A stretch of DNA of 64,000 nucleotides from NBLH01 sp050296515 (GTDB lineage Bacteria > Bacteroidota > Bacteroidia > Bacteroidales > NBLH01). Location of the stretch: contig JBNKRJ010000012.1 of NCBI GenBank assembly GCA_050296515.1, forward strand, positions 25,779 through 89,778. Reading direction: 5' to 3'. The position numbers and the translations under genes were made by a program. Below, in pieces: positions 35,646 to 44,350 of the stretch (position 1 is its first letter; each line of letters begins with the position of its first letter). Below the pieces are notes generated by a model. The model was not told where the DNA came from. It made no database searches and saw only the letters and a program-made list of their open reading frames with translations.

Positions 35646-36716
35646 ATGGCTGTCACCTACGGAAAAGATAATAAAACTGCTTTACAAGCTAAATTCGATG
35701 CACAGAAAATTGCCTTTGCGCCAATAATGTTTCAAGCCACTTTGGCATTGAGGAATTTAGGTATTTTGGAAATTATCAAAAAATCCAGGACAGGTAAAAC
35801 TATTGAGAAAATTGCTGAGGAGTTAAATCTTTCAAAATACGGTGTAAAAGTTCTTCTTGAAGCGGGGTTAAGCCTTGGATTAGTGATAGTTGCCGAAGAC
35901 AAGTATAAACTAACTAAAACAGGTTGGTTCATTTTAAATGATGAGCTTACAAGAGTAAATATGGACTTTACTCAAGATGTTAATTACCTGGGAATGTTCA
36001 CACTTGAAGACTCAATAAAAAAGGGCGAACCTACTGGATTAAAGGTGTTTGGTGAATGGAATACTGTTTATGAAGCACTTTCTAACTTGCCTCAAAAAGT
36101 AAAGAATAGCTGGTTTGGCTTTGATCATTATTACTCAGACTACGCTTTCCCTGAAATATTACCCATCGTTTTCGAAAACAATCCAGCAAATATTCTTGAT
36201 ATAGGAGGTAATACAGGCAAATTTTCGATAAAATGCTGTGAATATAATGAAAATGTTTGTGTAACAATTCTGGATTTGCCTGGTCAATTAGAAGTTGCCA
36301 AAAAGAACATTAAAGAAAAAGGTTTTGGAAATCGCATTGATTGTTTCCCAATCAATTTATTGGATCATTCCAAGCCATTCCCAAAAAATCCGGATATGAT
36401 ATGGATGAGCCAATTCCTTGATTGCTTTTCGCAAGAGGATATCCTCCAACTTTTAAGAAGATCAAAGGAAGCTATGAATGAAAATTCCTCATTATTGATA
36501 TTGGAAACCTATTGGGATCTTCAACAATTTGAAGCTTCAACCTATTCATTGCATGCAACTTCGTTATATTTTACAAACATTGCCAATGGATGCAGCCAGA
36601 TGTACCATTCTGAAGACATGCTAAAATTAATTGATGAAGCAGGTTTGTATGTTGAAAGATCTATTGAAAATATAGGGGTTAGCCATACTTTATTTCAATG
36701 TAGAATTAAAAGATAA
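35646..36716 (+). CDS. SAM-dependent methyltransferase (O-methyltransferase type)
   Basis: This 356-residue protein has an N-terminal winged-helix/dimerisation region (about 20-95, LNLSKYGVKVLLEAGLSLGL) and a Rossmann methyltransferase domain with the SAM loop ILDIGGNTGKFSI (about 185). The layout is that of plant/bacterial small-molecule O-methyltransferases. In the cluster it probably methylates the aryl head group, either on oxygen or carbon. A true catalytic base is not obvious to me. Confidence 0.85.
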   Translation: MAVTYGKDNKTALQAKFDAQKIAFAPIMFQATLALRNLGILEIIKKSRTGKTIEKIAEELNLSKYGVKVLLEAGLSLGLVIVAEDKYKLTKTGWFILNDELTRVNMDFTQDVNYLGMFTLEDSIKKGEPTGLKVFGEWNTVYEALSNLPQKVKNSWFGFDHYYSDYAFPEILPIVFENNPANILDIGGNTGKFSIKCCEYNENVCVTILDLPGQLEVAKKNIKEKGFGNRIDCFPINLLDHSKPFPKNPDMIWMSQFLDCFSQEDILQLLRRSKEAMNENSSLLILETYWDLQQFEASTYSLHATSLYFTNIANGCSQMYHSEDMLKLIDEAGLYVERSIENIGVSHTLFQCRIKR

Positions 36717-36722
36717 GGTATT

Positions 36723-37142
36723 ATGTTGAAAGAGTTTGAACCCGTAAAAAAATATATTCCGCAAAGAGAGCCTTTTATAATGATATCCAGGTTGGCTAGT
36801 GTAAGTGACAACACTGCTTCATCCATTCTCAACATTACTAATGAAAATATATTTATTAAAGATGGCTATTTTTATGAAGCTGGAATTATTGAAAATATTG
36901 CCCAAACAGCTGCGGCAATGACCGGATACCATGCCATAGCAAATAATAATGAGGTTAAAAGAGGCTATTTAGGCGCAATCAAAAACCTGAAAATAAACAA
37001 CTTACCTAAAGTCAACAGCCAAATTAAAACTACAATTACAATTGAAAATGCAGTAATGAATGTTATTATTATATTGGGGAAAGTAGTGCAGAAAGGCAAT
37101 ATTATTGCGGAGTGTGAAATGAAGATTTTTTTGGAAGAATGA
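36723..37142 (+). CDS. Hotdog-fold dehydratase-like protein
   Basis: This 139-residue protein resembles FabZ/ApeP-type dehydratases. KYIPQREPFIMISRL aligns with the FabZ LPHRYPFLLVDRV block, but the catalytic His is Gln here; GIIENIAQTAAAMTGYHA matches the later helix block (EAMAQ). It probably dehydrates 3-hydroxyacyl-ACP in the polyene pathway, possibly as a heteromer with the second hotdog protein at 43982..44350, which keeps its His. It starts 6 bases after the methyltransferase. Confidence 0.78.
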   Translation: MLKEFEPVKKYIPQREPFIMISRLASVSDNTASSILNITNENIFIKDGYFYEAGIIENIAQTAAAMTGYHAIANNNEVKRGYLGAIKNLKINNLPKVNSQIKTTITIENAVMNVIIILGKVVQKGNIIAECEMKIFLEE

Positions 37143-37170
37143 TTATCCAAAATGAAGTAGGATATTAATA

Positions 37171-37593
37171 ATGAAGAAACTAATAAACAGAGTTAATTCA
37201 AAAATACGCTTTAGTGAGGTCGATTCAATGAAAGTTGTCTGGCATGGCAATTATTTAAAGTTTCTTGAAGATGGAAGAGAGGCATTCGGGAATCAATACC
37301 AGCTTGGCTATTACGATGTTTTTGATGAGGGTTTTATGACGCCCATAGTTAAGATGGACCTGAATTACAAAAACACTCTCTGCTACCTTGATGAAATAAC
37401 CATTGAAACTGAGTTTATTAACACCAATGCAGCTAAAATAGTATTCAATTACAGAATTTTTCGTGTATCAGATAACAAATTGGTTTTAACAGCAAATAGC
37501 ACCCAGGCTTTTATTGATTTAGAGGGCACATTGCAACTCACAAATCCGGATTTTTATGTTCAATGGAAAAAAAAATGGGGGTTGACTTTATGA
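37171..37593 (+). CDS. Acyl-CoA/ACP thioesterase, 4HBT/YbgC-like
   Basis: This 140-residue hotdog thioesterase has the FSEVDSMKVVWHGNYLKFLEDGRE block, with the Asp typical of 4-hydroxybenzoyl-CoA thioesterases. It probably releases stalled or finished acyl chains. Its stop overlaps the ATG of the next ketosynthase (ATGA), showing translational coupling. Confidence 0.88.
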   Translation: MKKLINRVNSKIRFSEVDSMKVVWHGNYLKFLEDGREAFGNQYQLGYYDVFDEGFMTPIVKMDLNYKNTLCYLDEITIETEFINTNAAKIVFNYRIFRVSDNKLVLTANSTQAFIDLEGTLQLTNPDFYVQWKKKWGLTL

Positions 37594-38726
37594 AGAACAT
37601 ATTCGTAGAATCAAGCAATATTATTTCTTCATTAGGTTTTACAACTGAGGAGAACTTTCAAAATGTGATGAAAGAGCAAACAGGAATTAAACCAACCTTA
37701 AGACCTGACTTATCTGAAATTGAAGTTCCTTTATCTTTAATTGATAATGATATATTAGCTGAGAAGTTAAATGAAATTGAAAATTATGCTCATTTCACAA
37801 GGCTTGAGCAACTAATAATTTTATCTCTAACAAATTGTCTTTCTTCTTCAAAAATTGATGTAAAAAGTAAAAGAACCCTGCTAATTCTTTCATCAACAAA
37901 AGGGAATATTGACTTATTGAGAGATAATTCTCCTGAAAAAAACAATAGAGATCTTGAACTTTGGAAAACCGCAAATAAAATTGCAAGTTATTTTGGTTTT
38001 GTAAATCAACCACAAGTTATCTCAAATGCCTGTATATCAGGGGTTGCAGGTTGTGTAGTTGGTAAACGATTGATTGATTCTTACCTGTATGATAATGTAG
38101 TTGTTGTCGGAGCAGATGTTTTAAGTAAATTCATAGTATCTGGTTTTCAGTCGTTTAAATCCCTAAGCGAACAACCTTGTAAACCTTTTGACGCAGCCAG
38201 AGATGGATTATCTCTAGGAGAAGGAGTAGGCAGTATTATTCTTACAAATAATGAGAGTGTTGTTACATCTCCCAAAATAGTTTTACAGAATGGTGCCATT
38301 AGCAATGATGCTAATCATATTTCAGGCCCTTCAAGAACAGGGGAAGGATTGCAAATTGCTATTACAAAAACCATCGGCGACAATACAAATATTGATATTA
38401 TTTCGGCTCATGGAACTGCCACTCCATATAACGATGATATGGAATCGAAAGCAATATACAATTCAGGGCTTGGCAATGTGCCGGTTGTTAGCACAAAAGG
38501 CTACACAGGTCATACTTTGGGCGCAGCAGGTATAATCGAAATAATTCTCGGGGTTGAAGCCATGAAAAAAAATATGTTGATAAAAACACTTGGATATTCA
38601 GATTTTGGTGTTGCCCAACCGATAAAAATAAGTGACCAAACAATTGGCAAAGAAATACAAACCATGCTTAAACTTGCATCTGGTTTTGGTGGATGTAATG
38701 CTGCTGCTTTATTTCAAAAAATATGA
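37590..38726 (+). CDS. Beta-ketoacyl-ACP synthase 2 of the cluster
   Basis: This 378-residue ketosynthase has the nucleophile C148 in VISNACISGVAG, HGTATPYNDDMESKA with the first His, and GYTGHTLGAAGIIE with the second. SGFGGCNAAALF ends the fold. It is more diverged at the N-terminus than the other two. The ATG at 37590 overlaps the thioesterase stop. The following gene overlaps its stop by 4 bases. Confidence 0.88.
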   Translation: MKNIFVESSNIISSLGFTTEENFQNVMKEQTGIKPTLRPDLSEIEVPLSLIDNDILAEKLNEIENYAHFTRLEQLIILSLTNCLSSSKIDVKSKRTLLILSSTKGNIDLLRDNSPEKNNRDLELWKTANKIASYFGFVNQPQVISNACISGVAGCVVGKRLIDSYLYDNVVVVGADVLSKFIVSGFQSFKSLSEQPCKPFDAARDGLSLGEGVGSIILTNNESVVTSPKIVLQNGAISNDANHISGPSRTGEGLQIAITKTIGDNTNIDIISAHGTATPYNDDMESKAIYNSGLGNVPVVSTKGYTGHTLGAAGIIEIILGVEAMKKNMLIKTLGYSDFGVAQPIKISDQTIGKEIQTMLKLASGFGGCNAAALFQKI

Positions 38727-39331
38727 CACTTAATATAACAAACTACATAAGCATAAAAGAGAATGTTGTGAGAATGACAGGGGAAAAAATATTCTCTGTT
38801 GAGCAAGATGTACCATTTAAAGATTTTGCCAAAGCTTGCTATAAAAACTATAAGATAAACTATAGCAAGTTTTATAAAATGGATAAATTAAGCAAACTAG
38901 GCTTTTTAGCGTCAGAAATACTACTTCAGGGGAATGTTCTCGAGAATTATAAAAGTGAGGATATTGCAATAATTTTGGCAAATTCTTCATCATCATTAAA
39001 TAACGATAAAGAATATCAACAATCTATAAATGAGATACCCAGCCCATCGATATTTGTTTATACACTGCCCAATATTGTAATTGGAGAAATATGTATAAAA
39101 AACAATATAAAAGGAGAAGCAGCATTTTTTTTACAGGAAGCATTTGACACAAAATTTATTAAAAACTATGTGGACGCGCTGCTTACTTCCGGAGCCGCAA
39201 AAGCGTGTATTACAGGTTGGGTAGAAATTGATATGGAAGATAACTATCATGCAGTTCTTTATTTAATAGAAAATAAAAATAAGGGCATTACTTTTAACGA
39301 ATCAAATTTAACTAAAATTTACAACGAATAA
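38723..39331 (+). CDS. Short ketosynthase-like protein
   Basis: This 202-residue protein resembles the N-terminal half of a ketosynthase (FLASEILLQGN, DIAIILANSSSSLNNDKEY, PSIFVYTLPNIVIGEICIKN). The second half with the catalytic histidines is missing, and the nucleophile position has no cysteine. It is not a fresh truncation, since it has its own ATG, a tidy stop and flanking genes in phase. Similar short proteins occur in flexirubin-type clusters; the role is unknown, possibly a structural partner of a full ketosynthase. Confidence 0.72.
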   Translation: MTLNITNYISIKENVVRMTGEKIFSVEQDVPFKDFAKACYKNYKINYSKFYKMDKLSKLGFLASEILLQGNVLENYKSEDIAIILANSSSSLNNDKEYQQSINEIPSPSIFVYTLPNIVIGEICIKNNIKGEAAFFLQEAFDTKFIKNYVDALLTSGAAKACITGWVEIDMEDNYHAVLYLIENKNKGITFNESNLTKIYNE

Positions 39332-39334
39332 GAT

Positions 39335-39586
39335 ATGGAATTAACAGAAAAGCTTAAATTACAATTGATTGAGCAACTAAGTCTTGAAGATATTGAAGTA
39401 AGTGAAATTGAAACTGACGCACCTCTTTTTGGAGATGAAGGTTTAGGTTTAGACTCAATTGATGCACTTGAAATAATTGTTCTATTAGAAAAGGAGTACC
39501 AGATAAAAATGGAAGATCCGAAAAAAGGTAAAGAAATAATGTTTTCAATACAAACATTAGCGGATTTTATTACCCAAAATCAGTAA
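39335..39586 (+). CDS. Acyl carrier protein 2 of the cluster
   Basis: This 83-residue ACP has the phosphopantetheine serine S41 in GLGLDSIDALE. It differs clearly from the first ACP, so the two may carry the aryl starter and the chain, or serve different synthases. It is followed 19 bases later by the third ketosynthase. Confidence 0.93.
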   Translation: MELTEKLKLQLIEQLSLEDIEVSEIETDAPLFGDEGLGLDSIDALEIIVLLEKEYQIKMEDPKKGKEIMFSIQTLADFITQNQ

Positions 39587-39604
39587 TCCATATTTAACAG
39601 CTAA

Positions 39605-40798
39605 ATGCATAACCAGGTATATATCACCGGCTTAGGCATCATATCAGCAATTGGGAATAACACATCGCAGTGCCTGCAATCACTTATTGATGGCAAATCA
39701 GGAATTGAAAAGATTAAATTTCTTGATACCATTCATAAAGATGATTTTCTAGTGGGTGAGGTAAAATTTTCAAATAATGATTTGCTTGAACTACTGGAAA
39801 TTCCAAAAAGTCAGGCAAAAAATTATACCAGGACTTCTCTATTGGGTTTATTTGCAGCAAAAGAAGCCATTAAAGATGCAGGAATATCTGTTAACGATGG
39901 ATTAAAAACAGCCATAGTTTCAGCTACCACAGTTGGTGGCATGGACATTACAGAAAATTGCTATGGAAAGGAGGATGCAGGTATTGAATACATAAATACC
40001 CATCTTTGTGGTGATTCTACTAATAAAATTGCTGATTTCCTTAAAATCTATGACTACAGGGCAACCATAAGCACGGCCTGTTCTTCGGCTGCAAATGCAA
40101 TTATCCATGGAGCAAGATTAATAAAGCATGGTGTAGTTGACAGGGTACTTGCTGGAGGCGTAGATTCACTATCGAAGTTTACACTCAATGGTTTTAATTC
40201 TTTAATGATATTGGATAAAGAACCTTGTAAACCATTTGATGAAAATAGAAGAGGCTTAAACCTTGGAGAAGGTGCCGGATACATTGTTCTTGAATCATCA
40301 AAAGCGATTGAGCGAAAAGGAAACAAAGCAATTTGCAGGTTATCAGGTTATGCTAATGCAAATGATGCTTATCATCAAACAGCCTCCTCTCCTACCGGAG
40401 AAGGTGCTTACTTATCGATGAGTAAAGCTCTGGAAATGAGTAGATTATCAATTGAATACATTGACTATATAAATGTACACGGAACAGGAACTGAAAACAA
40501 CGACCTTTCCGAGGGAACTGCCATAAAAAGAATATTTAAGGACAAAATACCTCCTTTTAGTTCTACAAAAAGCTTTACTGGGCACACATTAGCTGCTGCG
40601 GCGGCCGTTGAAGCGGTATTTTCTGTCATGGCTATTAAAGAAGGACTTATTTACAAAAACCTGAACTTTAAAAACACTATTCCGGAACTTAATATTTATC
40701 CTGAAATAGAAGTAAAAAAGGAGCAGAAAATTAACAATGTATTGTCCAATTCGTTTGGATTTGGTGGTAATAATTCTACCCTAATATTCTCAAAATAA
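39605..40798 (+). CDS. Beta-ketoacyl-ACP synthase 3 of the cluster
   Basis: This 397-residue FabF-like ketosynthase has C159 in ISTACSSAANA, the first His in NVHGTGTENND and the second in SFTGHTLAAAAAVEA. SFGFGGNNSTL ends the domain. It is followed 6 bases later by the cysteine-less partner at 40804, so the two probably form the KS-chain length factor heterodimer known from aryl polyene synthesis. Confidence 0.93.
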   Translation: MHNQVYITGLGIISAIGNNTSQCLQSLIDGKSGIEKIKFLDTIHKDDFLVGEVKFSNNDLLELLEIPKSQAKNYTRTSLLGLFAAKEAIKDAGISVNDGLKTAIVSATTVGGMDITENCYGKEDAGIEYINTHLCGDSTNKIADFLKIYDYRATISTACSSAANAIIHGARLIKHGVVDRVLAGGVDSLSKFTLNGFNSLMILDKEPCKPFDENRRGLNLGEGAGYIVLESSKAIERKGNKAICRLSGYANANDAYHQTASSPTGEGAYLSMSKALEMSRLSIEYIDYINVHGTGTENNDLSEGTAIKRIFKDKIPPFSSTKSFTGHTLAAAAAVEAVFSVMAIKEGLIYKNLNFKNTIPELNIYPEIEVKKEQKINNVLSNSFGFGGNNSTLIFSK

Positions 40799-40803
40799 GA
40801 CTC

Positions 40804-41829
40804 ATGAGCAATTATATAGATGCCATAGAAAGTATATCTCCACAAAACACATTTAACTCAGAGAGTTTTCTTGATGAAATATATCCTCTTGAAGGCGATT
40901 ACTATTCTTGTGGTGCACCTGATTACAAACAATACATTCCGGTTAAACAGTTACGCAGAATGAGCCAGGTTATCAGAATGGGGGTTGCATGTGCTAAGTC
41001 ATGCCTCGACAAGGCAAATATAAGCGTTCCCGATGCCATTTCCATCGGAACCAGCATGGGATGTGTTACCGACACCATTAAATTCCTGAATAACCTGAAC
41101 GAAAATAATGAAACTCTTCTGAATCCGACTGCATTTATTCAATCGACTCACAACACTGTATCAGGACAAATCGCTTTAATGTTGGGATGCAATGCGCATA
41201 ACTTCACTTTTTCCCAGCAAGCATTATCTTTCGAAAATGCCCTGGTTGAAGCACTCATGATTCTGAATGAGACCAAGCAACAAAATATTCTGGTTGGAGG
41301 AATTGATGAAATAACACCTGAAGTTTTTAGTTTAATTAAACAAGCTGATTGCTATAATAAGGATGAATTTGTTCCTGGCGAAGGGGCTGGCTTTTTTGTA
41401 CTTTCTAATATTAAAACGGCCAAGAATATTGCGCAAATAAACGATGTTTTAACCATTAACCAAAAACTGGAAAAGGAATCATTTGAAAAAAAGCTTTCAG
41501 AATTCTTAGCTAAAAACAATATTGCATTAGAGCAAATTGATGTTTTGATTACTGGTGATGGGCAAGAAGCTATTGATAAAAATATAAAAGAGGTAATACT
41601 TACAAAATGTGAACAAAGTATTAACCTGGTAAAATACAAACACCTTGTTGGTGAATATGATACAGCTTCAGCATTTGGTCTTTGGTTAGCGACAAGAATT
41701 ATTCAGAAACAACAAATTCCGGAATCAGTTCTTTTCAAAAAAAATGCGAGTGAAGGGTTAAATAATATTTTAATTTACAGCAGCAGTAATAAAAAACAAC
41801 ATTCATTCATTTTAATAACTGCATGCTAA
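40804..41829 (+). CDS. Ketosynthase-like chain length factor
   Basis: This 341-residue protein has the ketosynthase fold but no active cysteine: the position around residue 139-140 reads TFSQQALSFENAL where active synthases have ACSS. GGIDEITPEVF and PGEGAGFFVLS are retained. This is the pattern of chain length factors, which pair with an active ketosynthase and set product length. It overlaps the following deacetylase gene by 7 bases. Confidence 0.85.
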   Translation: MSNYIDAIESISPQNTFNSESFLDEIYPLEGDYYSCGAPDYKQYIPVKQLRRMSQVIRMGVACAKSCLDKANISVPDAISIGTSMGCVTDTIKFLNNLNENNETLLNPTAFIQSTHNTVSGQIALMLGCNAHNFTFSQQALSFENALVEALMILNETKQQNILVGGIDEITPEVFSLIKQADCYNKDEFVPGEGAGFFVLSNIKTAKNIAQINDVLTINQKLEKESFEKKLSEFLAKNNIALEQIDVLITGDGQEAIDKNIKEVILTKCEQSINLVKYKHLVGEYDTASAFGLWLATRIIQKQQIPESVLFKKNASEGLNNILIYSSSNKKQHSFILITAC

Positions 41830-42593
41830 AGTTCTTTTCAATAACCACTCTTTTTGGGCTTTCTTTATTGGTTAGCCTGTTATTGCCATTCCCTTTCCGT
41901 TACAAAATATTGATATCTACCTCATTAACAACATTTTATTCAGGCATTTTGATTTGGGGAGCATCTTCTATAAATTCGCAACTTTTCGTTCATACCATCT
42001 GTAAAAATAATAATGAAAAACTCGTTGCAATTACTTTTGATGATGGCCCTGACGAAAGCAATACTGAAGAAATATTGAATGTTCTATCTAAATATAACTC
42101 AAAAGCAAGCTTCTTTTTTATTGGATCAAAAATTGAAAAACACCTGGAATTAGCAAAAAAAGTACATTTAAACCATCATACTATTGGTAATCATACGTTT
42201 ACACATGCAAATAATTTCCCTATAAAGAGTAAAAAAACGATTAAAGCTGAAATTGAAAAGACCCAGCAAAAGATAAAAACTATAACAGGAAAAGATAATG
42301 CTTATTTTAGGCCTCCTTTTGGAGTAACCAACCCGAATATTGCAAAGGCAATAAAGGGAATGAACCTAGAAGTTATAGGATGGAGCATTCGATCATTTGA
42401 CACAGTGCATAAAAGTAAAGAACAAACACTAAAAAGAGTGATCTCAAAAATAAAAGGGGGAGACATTATATTGTTGCATGACACAACAACAGGTATTGCA
42501 TGGATAACAGAGCAAATACTTAAACATTTAGAACAAAATGGCATGAAGGCTGTTTCTATAGAAGAGTTTTTAGCAAAAAGTAAGAAGGATTAA
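41823..42593 (+). CDS. Polysaccharide deacetylase family protein
   Basis: This 256-residue NodB-fold protein has two N-terminal membrane segments and a periplasmic domain with TFDDGPDESNT (metal Asp), HTIGNHTFTH (metal His pair), FRPPFG and LLHDTT. All catalytic motifs are present. Deacetylases of this type recur in Bacteroidota pigment clusters. Its substrate here, sugar or aryl/acyl group, is unknown. A strong hairpin follows 50 bases after the stop. Confidence 0.88.
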   Translation: MLKFFSITTLFGLSLLVSLLLPFPFRYKILISTSLTTFYSGILIWGASSINSQLFVHTICKNNNEKLVAITFDDGPDESNTEEILNVLSKYNSKASFFFIGSKIEKHLELAKKVHLNHHTIGNHTFTHANNFPIKSKKTIKAEIEKTQQKIKTITGKDNAYFRPPFGVTNPNIAKAIKGMNLEVIGWSIRSFDTVHKSKEQTLKRVISKIKGGDIILLHDTTTGIAWITEQILKHLEQNGMKAVSIEEFLAKSKKD

Positions 42594-42644
42594 TGATTGA
42601 TAAAGACAAATATAATAAGCATCATAAAAATATTGCGTCCGGAT

Positions 42645-42673
42645 TATCATGCTACGATAATCGTGGCATGATA
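42645..42673. terminator. 13-bp hairpin inside the pigment cluster
   Basis: TATCATGCTACGA pairs with TCGTGGCATGATA around a three-base TAA loop, with a single T-G wobble. There is no T tract, so it could be an RNA-processing site, an attenuator or a protein-binding palindrome rather than a simple terminator. It sits in the only long gap of the cluster, between the deacetylase and lolA-like genes. Confidence 0.5.
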
Positions 42674-42748
42674 TGTTGCTTCTGTGCGCATTCTTTTAAA
42701 TAGTTTAATATATATTGGCTTATTCAATTACAATAAAAAATATTTATT

Positions 42749-43399
42749 ATGAAAAAAGTATTGACTAGAACTAGTCTACCAGCAATATTACTTATTTGGG
42801 TAACGACTATTGCCCTTTCTCCTGCTGACGGATACAAAAAAATAAGTGATATAAAAGTACTTGAGAAAAAGGTGAAGGAGTTTTCACAAAGCGTAAACAC
42901 CATAATGAGTGATTTTGTGCAGGTAAAACATCTCGATGCTTTGGAAGTTACCATTGAATCAAAAGGGAAATTTTGGTTTAAAAAAGAGAACTATTTAAGA
43001 TGGGAATATACAGACCCTTACAAATACATTATTGCAATAAACAAAGACAAATTCATCATAAAAAACGAAGGCAAAAAGCAAGAATATGATACAGAAAACA
43101 ATAAGACTTTTAAAGAAATTAACAATCTAATTATCAATTCGGTTCGAGGAAATTTATTGATGGATAAAGATTTCTCTGTGGAGGCTTATGAAAATGCTAC
43201 TTCATACAAAGTAGTCCTAAGCCCCAAAGTGGTTCATCTAAAAGAGATATTGTCGACAGTTGAAATGTATTTTAGCAAAAAAGACATGTCGGTTTACAAA
43301 GTAAAGATGGTTGAAAACGAAGAAGACTATACCGAAATAAGCTTCAATAACAGAAAGTTGAATGAAAAAATTTCTGAAGATATTTTTATTATTAAATAG
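42749..43399 (+). CDS. LolA-like outer-membrane lipoprotein carrier
   Basis: This 216-residue periplasmic protein has a signal peptide (residues 1 to about 28) and a LolA fold: MSDFVQVKHLDALEVTIESKG and FWFKKENYLRWEYTDPYKYI match the family's hallmark beta segment. LolA homologues in aryl polyene clusters are thought to ferry the lipid-linked pigment to the outer membrane, with the MMPL exporter as partner. It overlaps the following lipoprotein gene by 38 bases. Confidence 0.87.
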   Translation: MKKVLTRTSLPAILLIWVTTIALSPADGYKKISDIKVLEKKVKEFSQSVNTIMSDFVQVKHLDALEVTIESKGKFWFKKENYLRWEYTDPYKYIIAINKDKFIIKNEGKKQEYDTENNKTFKEINNLIINSVRGNLLMDKDFSVEAYENATSYKVVLSPKVVHLKEILSTVEMYFSKKDMSVYKVKMVENEEDYTEISFNNRKLNEKISEDIFIIK

Positions 43400-43982
43400 C
43401 CTTAGCGTAATTGCATGCTCTCCGGGAAAGGGGTTTGTTGAAACTCAAAAGGAGGTTGAGGTAAAATCGCGACTGAGTAAAAATTACAAACAGGCACTTT
43501 ATAAAACGAATATCTTCTTCTATAAAAAACAATATTCTGGTTTACTCCTGTTTAAATATGAGCAGGAAAAGGACGAATATTCGGTTGTTCTGCTTTCTGA
43601 ATTAGGGTTAAGCATTCTTGAGCTAAAATATCAGTCAGGTGAGTTTAAAATGGTGAAACACAAATCATTTTTTAATAAAAAAGCAGCAATTGAAACTTTA
43701 AAAAGTGACATTGAGCTATTGATTGAGCAAATTCCAATGAAAGAACAAACTTGCTATGCAGCTAAGGATTCCAGCTTAATTGTACAAAGAAGAAATAAGA
43801 AAAAAGAGGTTTTCTACATAAATAAGGAAAACGAAGTTTTTAAAATCAGGAAAAAGCAAAATATGTTTATGTCGGTAAACATGGATTTAAATGACTATAG
43901 TACGAATATTCCAAAAGAGATGATAATTAAACATCACGGAATTAAATTGAAGTTAGAACTTAGATTGATAAAACAGGACTAA
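43362..43982 (+). CDS. Cluster lipoprotein of unknown function
   Basis: This 206-residue lipoprotein has a lipobox in LSVIACSPG (C about 19). The mature part is rich in Lys and Glu, with beta strands such as GLLLFKYEQEKDEYSVVLLS. I do not recognise the family. By position, between LolA-like and dehydratase genes, it may be an outer-membrane receiver of the pigment. It overlaps both neighbours. Confidence 0.75.
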   Translation: MKKFLKIFLLLNSLSVIACSPGKGFVETQKEVEVKSRLSKNYKQALYKTNIFFYKKQYSGLLLFKYEQEKDEYSVVLLSELGLSILELKYQSGEFKMVKHKSFFNKKAAIETLKSDIELLIEQIPMKEQTCYAAKDSSLIVQRRNKKKEVFYINKENEVFKIRKKQNMFMSVNMDLNDYSTNIPKEMIIKHHGIKLKLELRLIKQD

Positions 43983-44350
43983 TGCTTTTAGATACTTTTT
44001 TCACATATCAATTAATAGAAAAAAAAGAAGAATTCTTATCTGTGAGTCTTCAACTAAATACTCAACATGATATTTACAAAGGCCATTTTCCACAGATGCC
44101 TGTTACACCAGGTGTATGCCAGGTACAAATGCTTAAAGAAATTATGGAATTAGAACTTGGAAGATCATACCTGATGGAATCAGCAAAAGATATTAAGTTT
44201 ATCAACATGATTAACCCAAATGAAGTATCTAATCTTCAGCTAGATATAGAATACAAGAATATTCATGATAAAACAATACAAGTTTCTGCTGTTATTTTAA
44301 AAAATGAGATTAAATACTTTAAAATCAGAGCAAAGTTCTGTGAAAAATAA
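43982..44350 (+). CDS. FabZ/ApeI-like hotdog dehydratase
   Basis: This 122-residue protein has the catalytic block HDIYKGHFPQMPVTPGVCQ, with the His of 3-hydroxyacyl-ACP dehydratases and the conserved PVTPGVCQ. It should form the trans double bonds of the polyene. It begins inside the stop codon of the preceding lipoprotein gene (TAATG). Confidence 0.85.
   Translation: MLLDTFFTYQLIEKKEEFLSVSLQLNTQHDIYKGHFPQMPVTPGVCQVQMLKEIMELELGRSYLMESAKDIKFINMINPNEVSNLQLDIEYKNIHDKTIQVSAVILKNEIKYFKIRAKFCEK

Noticed and set aside
44304..44339. Earlier ATG start for the GT2-DUF2062 protein
   Set aside because: It would deepen the overlap with the dehydratase gene and adds no conserved residues; not excluded.
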